DNA of 64,000 nt from the NCBI GenBank assembly GCA_023386885.1, contig JAEWIX010000005.1:1-64000 (forward strand), read 5' to 3'. How positions within the stretch are numbered: the first letter of the stretch is position 1; each line of letters begins with the position of its first letter. This document shows positions 16,663 through 24,984 of this stretch, piece by piece. The translations under genes were made by a program, and so were the position numbers. Under the pieces are notes generated by a model. That model was given only the letters and a program-made list of their open reading frames with translations, ran no database searches and had not been told where the DNA came from. The DNA comes from Pseudomonadota bacterium (GTDB lineage: Bacteria; Pseudomonadota; Alphaproteobacteria; Rhizobiales; Xanthobacteraceae).

Positions 16663-17885
16663 TTGGCGCTGCCTTCCGTCGCGCGCACCACCTCCGGCAG
16701 CATCTTCCGGCTCAGGTCGCCCTGAATTTCAACGACCTTGGCCGCTTGATTGCCTTCGCGAATGCCGGGGCCGAACGTGGTCGGCAGCGTCAGCGCCGTC
16801 TCATAGTTCTTCAGCGACTCGAGCGTCTTGATAAAGCTGGCCTGCGTGAGTTGCGGTCCGGCCCGCTTCAAAGCCTCGACGAAGACCTGAGCGCCGCCAT
16901 AGCCAAGTACGTCACCCAGGTCCGGGCGGCCCTGTCGCGCGAGATCTGGAAAATGCTTCTCGAAGGTCTCACGGAATTTGACTGCCGCGGGGTCATTGCT
17001 TTCCGGCAGCACCTTCAACGTCACGATGTTCTGGGTACCGGCGGCCGCCGCGCCGACAATCTCGGGATACTTGCGGCTGCCGGCGGAGTTTGCACCCATG
17101 ATCATCGCCTTCAAACCAAGCTGCTTGGCCTGACGCGTGATGATGGCAGAGGGATTGGGATAACCGTAGACGATCAGAACGTCGGGCGCCGTCTGGATGA
17201 CGCGAGTCAGTTGCGCCGTGAAGTCGGTATCCGAAATGTTGAAGGTCTCGTCGCTCACCAGAGAAACCTTACGCTCCGCAAGCCGCCTGGTGACACTCTC
17301 GCCACCACGCTTGCCGTACTCGTCGGACTGCTTCACCAGCGCGACCTTCTTGGCCTTGAGGTGATCGAGAACGTAGTCTGCGATTGCAATGCCCTGCTGA
17401 CGATCGTTCATCGGGCCGGTCCGGAACACGTTTGGAATGATCGGCTCGGTCACCGCCGGTGTTGAGAACACCGAGATGAATGTCGGCGTCTTGCTGGCCT
17501 TGAAGGTCGGCACCAGAGCTTGACCGACGGCACTTGCGGCAGGACCGAACACCGCGAAAACCTTGTCCTGATCGACAAGACGCTTGTAGGCGGCGATCCC
17601 CTTCGGAGGCGACGACTCATCGTCCAGCGAAACCCACTCCAGCTTGCGGCCGTTGATGCCGCCGGCAGCGTTCGCTTCCTCGAAAGCAATCGTGGCACCG
17701 GCAAGATTACCGGTTCCGAACACAGCCAAGGGGCCGGTCAGACTACCGAGAATGCCGATCTTGATCGTCTTGTCAGTGACACCGGGTTCGGCTGCGTGGC
17801 TTGCGACCGACGACCACAGCGGCACCGCCGCCAACAACCCGACAACAGCAACACGTGCCACGCAACGGACTTGCCTCTTGAACAT
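16659..17885 (-). CDS. livK: Liv-type ABC transporter substrate-binding protein
   Basis: A 408-residue periplasmic binding protein of the LivK/leucine-isoleucine-valine family (type I fold). A signal peptide with an Ala-rich core ends near SHAAEP; the mature start reads TIKIGILGSLTGPLAVFG. First gene of the operon that continues through maoC, acyl-CoA synthetase, ridA and livHMGF, and it overlaps maoC by 4 bp. The spread between binding protein and permeases, with the enzymes in between, ties uptake to catabolism of one compound. Ligand not predictable. Confidence 0.88.
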   Translation of the reverse strand: MFKRQVRCVARVAVVGLLAAVPLWSSVASHAAEPGVTDKTIKIGILGSLTGPLAVFGTGNLAGATIAFEEANAAGGINGRKLEWVSLDDESSPPKGIAAYKRLVDQDKVFAVFGPAASAVGQALVPTFKASKTPTFISVFSTPAVTEPIIPNVFRTGPMNDRQQGIAIADYVLDHLKAKKVALVKQSDEYGKRGGESVTRRLAERKVSLVSDETFNISDTDFTAQLTRVIQTAPDVLIVYGYPNPSAIITRQAKQLGLKAMIMGANSAGSRKYPEIVGAAAAGTQNIVTLKVLPESNDPAAVKFRETFEKHFPDLARQGRPDLGDVLGYGGAQVFVEALKRAGPQLTQASFIKTLESLKNYETALTLPTTFGPGIREGNQAAKVVEIQGDLSRKMLPEVVRATEGSAK

Positions 17886-17905
17886 TGGCCATCTCCCTTT
17901 TTCTC

Positions 17906-17933
17906 GATTATCGGAAATTATTATTGATTATCG
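17906..17933. promoter_or_regulatory. Direct repeats, candidate IclR operator
   Basis: GATTATCG occurs at 17906-17913 and 17926-17933, exactly 20 bp apart (two helical turns), with matching flanks (GATTATCGRAAATNAT). It sits in the 130-bp divergent region between the binding-protein operon and the IclR gene. Regulators bound to the same DNA face would suit this spacing. Inferred target of the IclR protein at 18016. Confidence 0.5.
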
Positions 17934-18015
17934 AAAATGATAGAGTAGGTAGATCGATTGTCAAGCGCGTTCGGCCGCAGATAGATTCCGCGCAGCAACA
18001 TCAGGAAGCCCAGCT

Positions 18016-18816
18016 TTGAAAAGTGAGAATGAATCCCCGCTCGAGCGCTACTTCAGGGCACTCGAAAGCATTGCGATTTCCCCCCACGGCCTCAGCGTCT
18101 CGGAAATCGCTGAAGCCTGCGATCTTCCTGTCGGAACCGCACATCGCCTGTTGCAGAACCTGCAACGCACCGGCTTGATCACCACCAATGGCGAGAAACG
18201 TAAGGATTATCGGCTGGGCGAGCGGCTGTTGCGGCTGTTGCACGCCGGATCGGATGGCGCGTGGCTGTCAATCGCCGTGCAACCGATACTGAACGATCTC
18301 GCAAACCGGCTTGAGGAGACCTGTTATCTCGCGCGGCTCGCCGGACATGAGATTGTCTCGACCGCATGGGCAACACCGAACAGCGGCCTGCGCGGCTACG
18401 TCGTCCCCGGCTACAAGATGGCGCCCCACGTCGCCGCATCGGCCAAGGCGATCCTGGCGTTTCAATCGCCGGAGTTGATCGATAAAGCGCTTGTCGAGCC
18501 GCTACCGAAGCTGACAAAAAACACCAAAAGCGACCGCGCCAGCATCGACCGGGAATATGCGCAGGTACGAAAGCAAGGCTATGCGACCTGCTGGGACGAA
18601 ATGGAGATCGGGCTTGGTGCGATTGCGGTGCCGATTTCGTTGCCCGACATAGGCGTTATCTACAGCGTTGGCATCGCGGGCCTGATCGATCGCCTGACGC
18701 GTCGCTCGGAACAAGAATCAGTAAAGCTACTCCAATCATCGGTGGAGATGCTCTCGCGCGCGCTGCGCGATCTGGGACCATCAGACCATATCGGGTCGCA
18801 AAACAGGAATAGATAG
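18016..18816 (+). CDS. IclR family transcriptional regulator
   Basis: A 266-residue IclR-type regulator with an N-terminal winged helix (LERYFRALESIAISPHGLSVSEIAEACDLPVGTAHRLL) and a C-terminal effector domain with the DEMEIGLGAIAVPI block. The start appears to be TTG at 18016 with AGGAAG 8 bases upstream; no ATG in frame fits the domain start. It is divergent from the liv/ridA/acyl-CoA operon and probably controls it, with an intermediate of the pathway as effector. Confidence 0.85.
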   Translation: MKSENESPLERYFRALESIAISPHGLSVSEIAEACDLPVGTAHRLLQNLQRTGLITTNGEKRKDYRLGERLLRLLHAGSDGAWLSIAVQPILNDLANRLEETCYLARLAGHEIVSTAWATPNSGLRGYVVPGYKMAPHVAASAKAILAFQSPELIDKALVEPLPKLTKNTKSDRASIDREYAQVRKQGYATCWDEMEIGLGAIAVPISLPDIGVIYSVGIAGLIDRLTRRSEQESVKLLQSSVEMLSRALRDLGPSDHIGSQNRNR

Positions 18817-18980
18817 AATTAAAAGAAGGCCAGAATGAACGTCCAAACCGATGATACAGAGCACCGTAGGGGACGAATTATCGGTTGCCTCCGCAAGGCG
18901 GCGACTCAAATTGCCGTGGCGTTTTAACAACGATACGCGGCAAAATGATCTTTGTCGGTAATCAGAGGTTGCAAATCCAA

Positions 18981-19754
18981 TCAGCGAATTTCCAGTTCGG
19001 ACCAAATCTGGGTGAACATCGCCTGATACTCAGGATGGGTCCGTATCGCCACCGGATCTCTACGCACATCGCGCAGATCCACATCGTGTACCGCCTTCAC
19101 AGTGGCCGGCCGATTGGTCAGGACGACAATACGATCCGCCATCGAGATCGCCTCACCGATATCGTGCGTAATGAGAATAACGCTTTTCTGTTGCTCCTTG
19201 ATGATCCGTGCCACATCCGCCTGAAGCAGCAGGCGGGTTTGAAAATCGAGCGCAGAAAACGGCTCATCCAATAGAACCACAGCTGGATCGAAGGCCAGCG
19301 TTCGCATCAGCGCGACACGCTGCCTCATTCCACCGGATAGGCTGCCAGGCTTGCTGTTCTCGAAACCCGACAGGCCGTAGCGTCCGATCAGATCCATCGC
19401 GATCCGGCGCGCCGATCCCATATCCGCACCTCGCACCTCCAGCCCAAGCGTGACATTGTCGATCACGGTGCGCCACGGCAACAGCAGATCCTTCTGCAAC
19501 ATATAACCAACGTGACCGGTGGCCTTGTCGACCTGCTGTCCTTCCACCTCAACCCGACCGCCCTGGATCGGGATAAGTCCGGCAATCGCATTGAATAAGG
19601 TTGTCTTGCCGCAACCCGAAGGACCGACTAGCGCCAGAACCTCGCCGCGCCTCAACTCGAGCGAGATGTCCTTGACCGCATTGACCTCGTGCGCTGTCCC
19701 CTCATTGTAGACTACCTTGACCTGGGATGCGACCAGCACGGGGTTAGTGGTCAT
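18981..19754 (-). CDS. NitT/TauT family ABC transporter ATP-binding protein
   Basis: A 257-residue ABC ATPase of the nitrate/sulfonate/thiamin-precursor (NitT/TauT) group. Walker A is GPSGCGKTT, the signature LSGGMRQRVALMRTL, Walker B VVLLDEPFSALD. The last gene of the rut-containing operon, overlapping the rutD-like gene by 4 bp. Together with the permease (20561) and Tat-exported binding protein (22491) it makes a complete importer whose components are interleaved with rutB, rutC and rutD-like genes. Confidence 0.88.
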   Translation of the reverse strand: MTTNPVLVASQVKVVYNEGTAHEVNAVKDISLELRRGEVLALVGPSGCGKTTLFNAIAGLIPIQGGRVEVEGQQVDKATGHVGYMLQKDLLLPWRTVIDNVTLGLEVRGADMGSARRIAMDLIGRYGLSGFENSKPGSLSGGMRQRVALMRTLAFDPAVVLLDEPFSALDFQTRLLLQADVARIIKEQQKSVILITHDIGEAISMADRIVVLTNRPATVKAVHDVDLRDVRRDPVAIRTHPEYQAMFTQIWSELEIR

Positions 19755-20551
19755 CGCGCCGCCGTTCCCAACAGGAAGTCCAGCACGATACGATTGAATT
19801 CGTCCGGCATCGTCTGCGATGCGGCATGAGCCCCATCATCCATGATGATCAATTTGGAATTCTTGATCGCACCCGCCAACTCGTCGGAATAGTAGGCGGG
19901 TGTCAGATGATCGTTGCGAACGCCGAGCACCAGCACATCCTTGTTGATTTCAGCCAGCCGATCCGTCCAGTCGAACTTCAACAAGGCATCGATACGGCTG
20001 TTCATGATGGAAATATCGAGGTCCGGACCATACACCGCGGCCTCCGGGCGCGATAACGTGTCGATATTGTCTCTGATCCACCAGCTCGGATGCAGGAAAA
20101 TCGGTGTCGCCATGACATAGGCTGCAGGTCCGGATTTCAGCAGAAGTTCACGGCGAACTTCGAAGCACCGGCGGAAAAAGCCGTCCGCCTTGGTCCATGC
20201 CGACGCCATCACGATCTTGTCGAGCCGATCCGGATCGGTAACAGCGAGAATCTGTCCGATGGCGCCACCGGTGGAATGCCCGACAAGATGAGCCTTGTCG
20301 ATGTGGAGCGCATCCATCAGGCCGAGAGTATCTCGCGCCATCTGCTCGAGAGAGTATTCGATTTTCGACTTACTGCTCTTTCCGGTGCCGCGATGATCAT
20401 GAATGATCACACGGAAATGCTTCGCGAAAGCCTCTATCTGCGGATTCCAGTAAGTGCCGACACCGCCGAGACCCGCGACCAACAGAAGCGGGAATCCGCT
20501 TCCGGCCTCCTCATAGTAGATTTCTCCATCTTCCAGTTTTGCGAGCGGCAT
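19751..20551 (-). CDS. rutD: Alpha/beta hydrolase, RutD-like (aminoacrylate hydrolase)
   Basis: A 266-residue alpha/beta hydrolase. The oxyanion region LVAGLGGVGTYW, the HDHRGTGKSS block, nucleophile motif VGHSTGG and the C-terminal catalytic histidine in DGAHAASQT are present. The sequence resembles RutD, proposed to speed hydrolysis of 3-aminoacrylate to malonic semialdehyde in the Rut pyrimidine pathway. Linkage to clear rutB and rutC homologues supports this. Generic carboxylester hydrolase activity is the alternative. It lies 9 bp after the permease and overlaps the ATPase gene. Confidence 0.72.
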   Translation of the reverse strand: MPLAKLEDGEIYYEEAGSGFPLLLVAGLGGVGTYWNPQIEAFAKHFRVIIHDHRGTGKSSKSKIEYSLEQMARDTLGLMDALHIDKAHLVGHSTGGAIGQILAVTDPDRLDKIVMASAWTKADGFFRRCFEVRRELLLKSGPAAYVMATPIFLHPSWWIRDNIDTLSRPEAAVYGPDLDISIMNSRIDALLKFDWTDRLAEINKDVLVLGVRNDHLTPAYYSDELAGAIKNSKLIIMDDGAHAASQTMPDEFNRIVLDFLLGTAAR

Positions 20552-20560
20552 TTACATCCC

Positions 20561-21358
20561 CTACCAGTGAAATTTTTTCTCGATCCGGGCCACGACCACC
20601 TCAAGCAGCAACGCCATGATCATCAGCGAAAAGATGCCCACCCACACGCTGTTGAGGTCATAAAGCTGGCCTGAGTAGTAGACGTGATAGCCGAGCCCTT
20701 CTTCTGCCGAGATATACTCGCCGACAACGGCGCCAATCAGCGCAAAGCCCACATTGAGGCGGAAGGCTGCAACGATCCACGGCAGACTTCCGGGAAGAAC
20801 GATCATGCGGAAGATCTGCATCCGGCGCGCGCCCAGCGAACGCATCAAGCGAATGAGATCCTCGTCAATCTGACGCGTGCCGTTGTAAGACGTAATAAAT
20901 GCAACGATGTAGGTGATGATGGCGGCGATCGCCACCTTTGAAGCGATACCGAGCCCGAACCACACGACGATAAGCGGTGCGAGGGCGATCTTGGGCACGC
21001 CGTTTAGCGCAATCATGTAAGGATTGAGAACCCGGGCCCACAGCGGCGATAGCCACAACAAGAGCCCGCTGGCGACACCAAGCAATGTGCCGGCAAAGAA
21101 CCCGAGAATTACCTCTTCGCCGGTCACCCAGAAGTGACGCAACAACGAACCGTCGAGCAGCTGCTTGCCGAATGCCGCGAGAACGCCGGACGGCGTACCG
21201 TAAATGTAGGCGGGTAGCCAGCCAAGCCTGACCCCGATCTCCCACGTTCCAAGAATCGCGACAAGCAGCAGAACCTGGTACAGCAGAACCTTCGTCCAAT
21301 GAAAGCCCCCGATTGCTTCGGGGATACGAACCGGACTTGTCGCCGTCGACTCGCTCAT
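20561..21358 (-). CDS. NitT/TauT family ABC transporter permease
   Basis: A 265-residue permease with about six transmembrane helices and the ABC coupling loop SLGARRMQIFRMIVLPGSLPWI, as in SsuC/TauC/ThiX-type permeases. The family's typical size is 250-270 residues. It sits between rutC and the rutD-like gene in the operon, so the importer and enzymes are made together. It would work as a homodimer with the ATPase at 18981. Confidence 0.87.
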   Translation of the reverse strand: MSESTATSPVRIPEAIGGFHWTKVLLYQVLLLVAILGTWEIGVRLGWLPAYIYGTPSGVLAAFGKQLLDGSLLRHFWVTGEEVILGFFAGTLLGVASGLLLWLSPLWARVLNPYMIALNGVPKIALAPLIVVWFGLGIASKVAIAAIITYIVAFITSYNGTRQIDEDLIRLMRSLGARRMQIFRMIVLPGSLPWIVAAFRLNVGFALIGAVVGEYISAEEGLGYHVYYSGQLYDLNSVWVGIFSLMIMALLLEVVVARIEKKFHW

Positions 21359-21369
21359 CGTATGCCTGC

Positions 21370-21753
21370 TTAGCTTTTCGCGGTATGGGCGATCGACGAA
21401 ATTTCGACCAGGAACTCGTCGCGTACGAGCTCAGCGATGATGCAATAGCGCGCCGGCGGATTCGCTCCGAAGTATTCGGCATAGACCTTGTTGAAGGCGC
21501 TGTAGTCTTCGCGCCGCTTGAGAATGATGATGTTATAGGCGATATCCGACAGCGTTGCGCCGGCAGCTTTCAGAACTCCGGCGATCTGTTCGATGACATA
21601 ATGTGTTTGCGCCGTGATATCGCCGGGAACGCTTGCTCCGTTGGGATCGATGGCAAGCGTTCCAGAAACATAGACCACGCCATCGGCCTGAGTGCCATGG
21701 ACGTACGGAGCAATCGGCTTGGAAGAACCGGTCGGAATAATCGGTGTGAACAT
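21370..21753 (-). CDS. rutC: RutC-type 3-aminoacrylate deaminase (RidA family)
   Basis: A 127-residue RidA-fold protein that matches E. coli RutC far better than generic RidA: SKPIAPYVHGTQADGVVYVSG near the N-terminus, DITAQTHYVIEQI, the YNIIILKRREDYSAFNKVY helix and PARYCI. RutC converts 3-aminoacrylate toward malonic semialdehyde. The ATG at 21753 is taken as start since the homology begins there; an in-frame codon at 21768 adds five residues. It follows rutB by 27 bp in the same operon. Confidence 0.88.
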   Translation of the reverse strand: MFTPIIPTGSSKPIAPYVHGTQADGVVYVSGTLAIDPNGASVPGDITAQTHYVIEQIAGVLKAAGATLSDIAYNIIILKRREDYSAFNKVYAEYFGANPPARYCIIAELVRDEFLVEISSIAHTAKS

Positions 21754-21780
21754 CGCGCATTCTCCCATGTGAACAGTCGG

Positions 21781-22494
21781 CTAACTCTGTGAATTGGCTC
21801 TGAGCACGTTCGAGATGTCACGGCTGGTGCAAGTCCATCCGAAGAACGTCTCGACATTGTAGATCGTCGCATCCTGCAAATAGGCGGGGCCGGCCTGATG
21901 GCAGCAATCGGTGACGAGAACTGCGTGATATTCAAGCCCGAAAGCGTCGCGGATGGTGGTCTCGACACACACATTGGTCGCCACACCGGCCACCAGAAGA
22001 TACTTGATACCGCGACTGCGCAGGATCGAGTCCAGAGGCGTATTCACGAAGCCGCTGTAGCGCGATTTTTGAACAAGAATATCGCCATCCTGCATGGCGA
22101 TTTCATCGCGCAACTCGTAGTCCCATCCGCCCTTGGCTAGGAGCGTTCCCGCAAGTTCCGGGCGTCGGCGCATCAGACGCAACGCATTGGACTTCATCTG
22201 ATTGGGTGAATCGACGCCTCCTGCTTCGCGATAGGCCGGATCCCAGCCGTTCTGCAGGTAGATAATCGGCAGGTTTGCACTCCGTGCATCGGCCAGCAGG
22301 TTTCGCATCGCGACGACAACATCTTCCGCCCCATCACGATCGAAACCGGCCAAGTCGAGATACCCGCCCTTGGAAAGATAGGCGTTCTGCATGTCGACCA
22401 CGATCACGGCACAGGCTGCCAGATCGATCGTTACATCCTCCGGTTTGGCCTTCAGAAGACGCAACATGTCGGGCCCGACAGATTTTTCCATCAT
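21781..22494 (-). CDS. rutB: Ureidoacrylate amidohydrolase RutB (isochorismatase fold)
   Basis: A 237-residue cysteine hydrolase of the isochorismatase family. The catalytic triad is visible: Asp34 in VVDMQNAY, Lys143 in QKSRYSGF, Cys176 in ATNVCVET. The stretches GGYLDLAGFD, NGWD and NTPLDSILRSRGI are near-identical to E. coli RutB, which cleaves ureidoacrylate (or its peroxy form) to aminoacrylate, carbamate and ammonia. It overlaps the upstream binding-protein gene by 4 bp. RutA and RutF, which make its substrate from uracil in E. coli, are not in the window. Confidence 0.92.
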   Translation of the reverse strand: MMEKSVGPDMLRLLKAKPEDVTIDLAACAVIVVDMQNAYLSKGGYLDLAGFDRDGAEDVVVAMRNLLADARSANLPIIYLQNGWDPAYREAGGVDSPNQMKSNALRLMRRRPELAGTLLAKGGWDYELRDEIAMQDGDILVQKSRYSGFVNTPLDSILRSRGIKYLLVAGVATNVCVETTIRDAFGLEYHAVLVTDCCHQAGPAYLQDATIYNVETFFGWTCTSRDISNVLRANSQS

Positions 22495-23519
22495 GCGAGG
22501 CCGAATTCTTTTGCAGCCTTTTCCGCAAACGTGTTGTTGACCATCTGAGAGAAAGGCAACTGTTTGCGAATGGTGCCAGCGCCATCCTCATGACTGATGA
22601 TGGTCTTCCATTCCTGTTCTGTGATGATGGGATTGCGCGGGACCACCGGCGCTTTCCCGAAAAAGCGGGCTCGAGCGGCTTCGATGACCTTGGCATCGAT
22701 CTGTGGAAATTCGAGCGCCGAAACTTCAAGGAACACCTTGGGGTCTTCATGCAGAAGCTTTTGAGCCTCTGCGATCGCGTTACAATACCGCTGGACAGAG
22801 TCCGGATTGGCCTCAAGGTAGTCCTTTGTCACGAACGTCGAAGTAAAGACCGCCGGGCCGAGCGTGTCGCCCAACGAGAAAACCGTCTTCAACCCGAACT
22901 GGGTTTCGGCAATGCTGGCATCCCATTCGAACACTGTTGCGATGTCGGCGCGTCCATCAGCGACGGCTTGAAGTTGTGCGCCGAAGGGAAGCTGCAGAAA
23001 TTTAACTCCATTGGCTTCCGGCTCGTAACCACCGATCACCTTCATCGCATATGTCGGAGTGGTAAAGGTGTTAGAAGGATATTTGAGCGTCGCGATCCGT
23101 TTTCCCTTAAAGTCATCGACGGAATCGAACTTCAGTCCCGGCTTAGCAACGACCCACACCGAGATGTATCCAACAATCTTGGCGATGTTGATCATCTGCG
23201 CGCCTTCAACAGTGGCATTGACCGACATACCGGTGCCCGTGACCGCGAACTGAGCGGCCTTGGAAAGCAACGCCGGAACAGGCTGCGCAATGCCTCCGGC
23301 TGACTTGATCGCCATGTCCAAGCCATGCTTCTTAAACAAGCCCTTCCGCTGGGCAACGTAAGTGGGAATATAGAACCCGAGGTGGATGGCCTCGGAAATG
23401 GTGGCTGGCTTGGCGGCCTGGGCAAACGCGGGCTCTCCCAAGAGCGAGAGGCCGGCGACACTTCCCATGCCGATCATGAAATCCCTGCGCCCGATCGGGC
23501 CGGTCAGCGGCTTGCTCAT
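22491..23519 (-). CDS. Tat-exported NMT1/SsuA-type ABC substrate-binding protein
   Basis: A 342-residue periplasmic binding protein of the SsuA/TauA/THI5-like family. It carries a twin-arginine signal (GRRDFMIGMGS) ending near FAQAA. The ATG at 23519 follows GGGGAGG at ideal spacing; an earlier in-frame start at 23573 would push the Tat signal inside. It is the first gene of the importer-rut operon. Members of this family bind taurine, alkanesulfonates, nitrate or pyrimidine thiamin precursors, so a pyrimidine-related ligand is plausible here but unproven. Confidence 0.85.
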   Translation of the reverse strand: MSKPLTGPIGRRDFMIGMGSVAGLSLLGEPAFAQAAKPATISEAIHLGFYIPTYVAQRKGLFKKHGLDMAIKSAGGIAQPVPALLSKAAQFAVTGTGMSVNATVEGAQMINIAKIVGYISVWVVAKPGLKFDSVDDFKGKRIATLKYPSNTFTTPTYAMKVIGGYEPEANGVKFLQLPFGAQLQAVADGRADIATVFEWDASIAETQFGLKTVFSLGDTLGPAVFTSTFVTKDYLEANPDSVQRYCNAIAEAQKLLHEDPKVFLEVSALEFPQIDAKVIEAARARFFGKAPVVPRNPIITEQEWKTIISHEDGAGTIRKQLPFSQMVNNTFAEKAAKEFGLA

Positions 23520-23607
23520 TTCATCCTCCCCTGAGGTAACGCTGTGGTTCCAGCGATCCGTGTGCTTCAACACGAGAACTGACGTTGTAGCCTTGGCTCA
23601 CCCTCAT

Positions 23608-23646
23608 TCAACGCATTGATTTTTCGTAAGAAAAATAGCGCGTTGA
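23608..23646. promoter_or_regulatory. Nested inverted repeats, candidate LysR operator of the rut operon
   Basis: Outer arms TCAACGC (23608-23614) and GCGTTGA (23640-23646) flank an inner dyad ATTTTT-cgtaag-AAAAAT (23619-23636), all centred near 23627. The inner dyad contains a T-N11-A LysR-type core. It lies 90-130 bp upstream of the first gene of the rut operon and downstream of the LysR gene. Binding is inferred. Confidence 0.5.
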
Positions 23647-23800
23647 TCTGGCGGCCATCATTTTGGGGAGATGATAACAACGGCCGCGATGATTTTTATA
23701 ATGCTTTCCATCCCTACCCGTGTTGCCGCAATGGCAACACTATTGCCACACGTCTTCACAGCCGGGATATGGATTGGACCTATGGAAGAATGGACGGCGG

Positions 23801-24718
23801 CTAGATGACGCCGGTCGACGAGAGGGTCATCAGTTTCTCGGCCAAGAACTTCTGAAATTCACGCGCCGCGAATGGCAGTTCGCGATCCCGATGTACACAA
23901 ATGGATGTGCGCGCACTCTCAAATTCAATGTCGGCGATCGGAATCGCGCGAATAGTGCCTCGCGCAATTTCACCTGCAACCATAACCGCAGGCATAAAAG
24001 CCACCGCGCGACCACTGATCGCCATATTCTTCATCAATTCCAGCGAGTCAGTATTCAGGAATATCGGCGGTTTCAGACTTAGCCGGCTAATGGAGCGATC
24101 AATCGCCTGCCGCAACCCGAATGTAGGATCCGGCAATGCCAAAGGATAATTCATGATGTCCTTTAGTCGCAGCGAAGATTCTCCGGCCAACGGATGATCG
24201 ACCGCGACCAGACATGCCATCGGTTGAACGTACTCGCAGATCGTGACGATGTCAGATCGAGGTGGCGCATTGAACGCCATGGCGATATCGGTCTCATCGC
24301 GGACCAGCGCATCAAGGCTACGATCAGTCGACGCGCAAATGATGTTGAAGGAAATGTTGGGATAGAGATCGTGGAAGTCTCTCAAGACGGCCGGAAGAAA
24401 TTCAGCAACCAGACCCTCGATAACGCATACCGTCACCTGACCGCGGCGCAAGCCGCGCAAATCATCTACGGCGCTTCGCACACGATCGAGGTCCCGGAAT
24501 GTCCGTTGCGTTTGCCGTGCGAGCAAATCTCCTGCGGCGGTCAGACGAACACCTTGAACGCTCCGTTCAAATAGCGGTGCCTTCAGATCATGCTCCAGAT
24601 GCATAATCTGCCGACTAATGGCAGAAGGACTCACCCGCAAATTATCGGCAGCCTTGCGAATCGAGCCGAGTCGCGCGGCCTCGTGAAAGTATCGCAATGC
24701 AGTCAGTTGCATGCCCAT
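23801..24718 (-). CDS. LysR family transcriptional regulator
   Basis: A 305-residue LysR-type regulator with an N-terminal HTH (ALRYFHEAARLGSIRKAADNLRVSPSAISRQI) and an effector-binding domain. It is on the same strand as the rut/ABC operon and lies 281 bp upstream of its first gene, so it probably controls that operon through the dyad at 23608-23646. Effector unknown; a pathway intermediate such as an ureido- or aminoacrylate would fit. The 266-bp gap to the upstream IclR gene shows no other gene. Confidence 0.87.
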   Translation of the reverse strand: MGMQLTALRYFHEAARLGSIRKAADNLRVSPSAISRQIMHLEHDLKAPLFERSVQGVRLTAAGDLLARQTQRTFRDLDRVRSAVDDLRGLRRGQVTVCVIEGLVAEFLPAVLRDFHDLYPNISFNIICASTDRSLDALVRDETDIAMAFNAPPRSDIVTICEYVQPMACLVAVDHPLAGESSLRLKDIMNYPLALPDPTFGLRQAIDRSISRLSLKPPIFLNTDSLELMKNMAISGRAVAFMPAVMVAGEIARGTIRAIPIADIEFESARTSICVHRDRELPFAAREFQKFLAEKLMTLSSTGVI

Positions 24719-24984
24719 CTCTTTCGCTGCAACTCACTATATTATCATGAGAATTTAAGGACACCAGTTTCGGACGCTCCGGCATATCTCTGGCCCGCAC
24801 ATTCTCCGTCACTCCCATGAATGCCATGATCGTTCGGTCGAATCACGGTTCTATCGCCTTGATAGCCGGGTCACCGCCTCGTCATAGCGCCCTGCTTCCG
24901 TATGTCAGACATAGTCGAGGACGACATATGTGAGATCACCAAAGGTAGGGGCCCATTGTCCGGTCACGTCGTTTCGTTTCGTCA

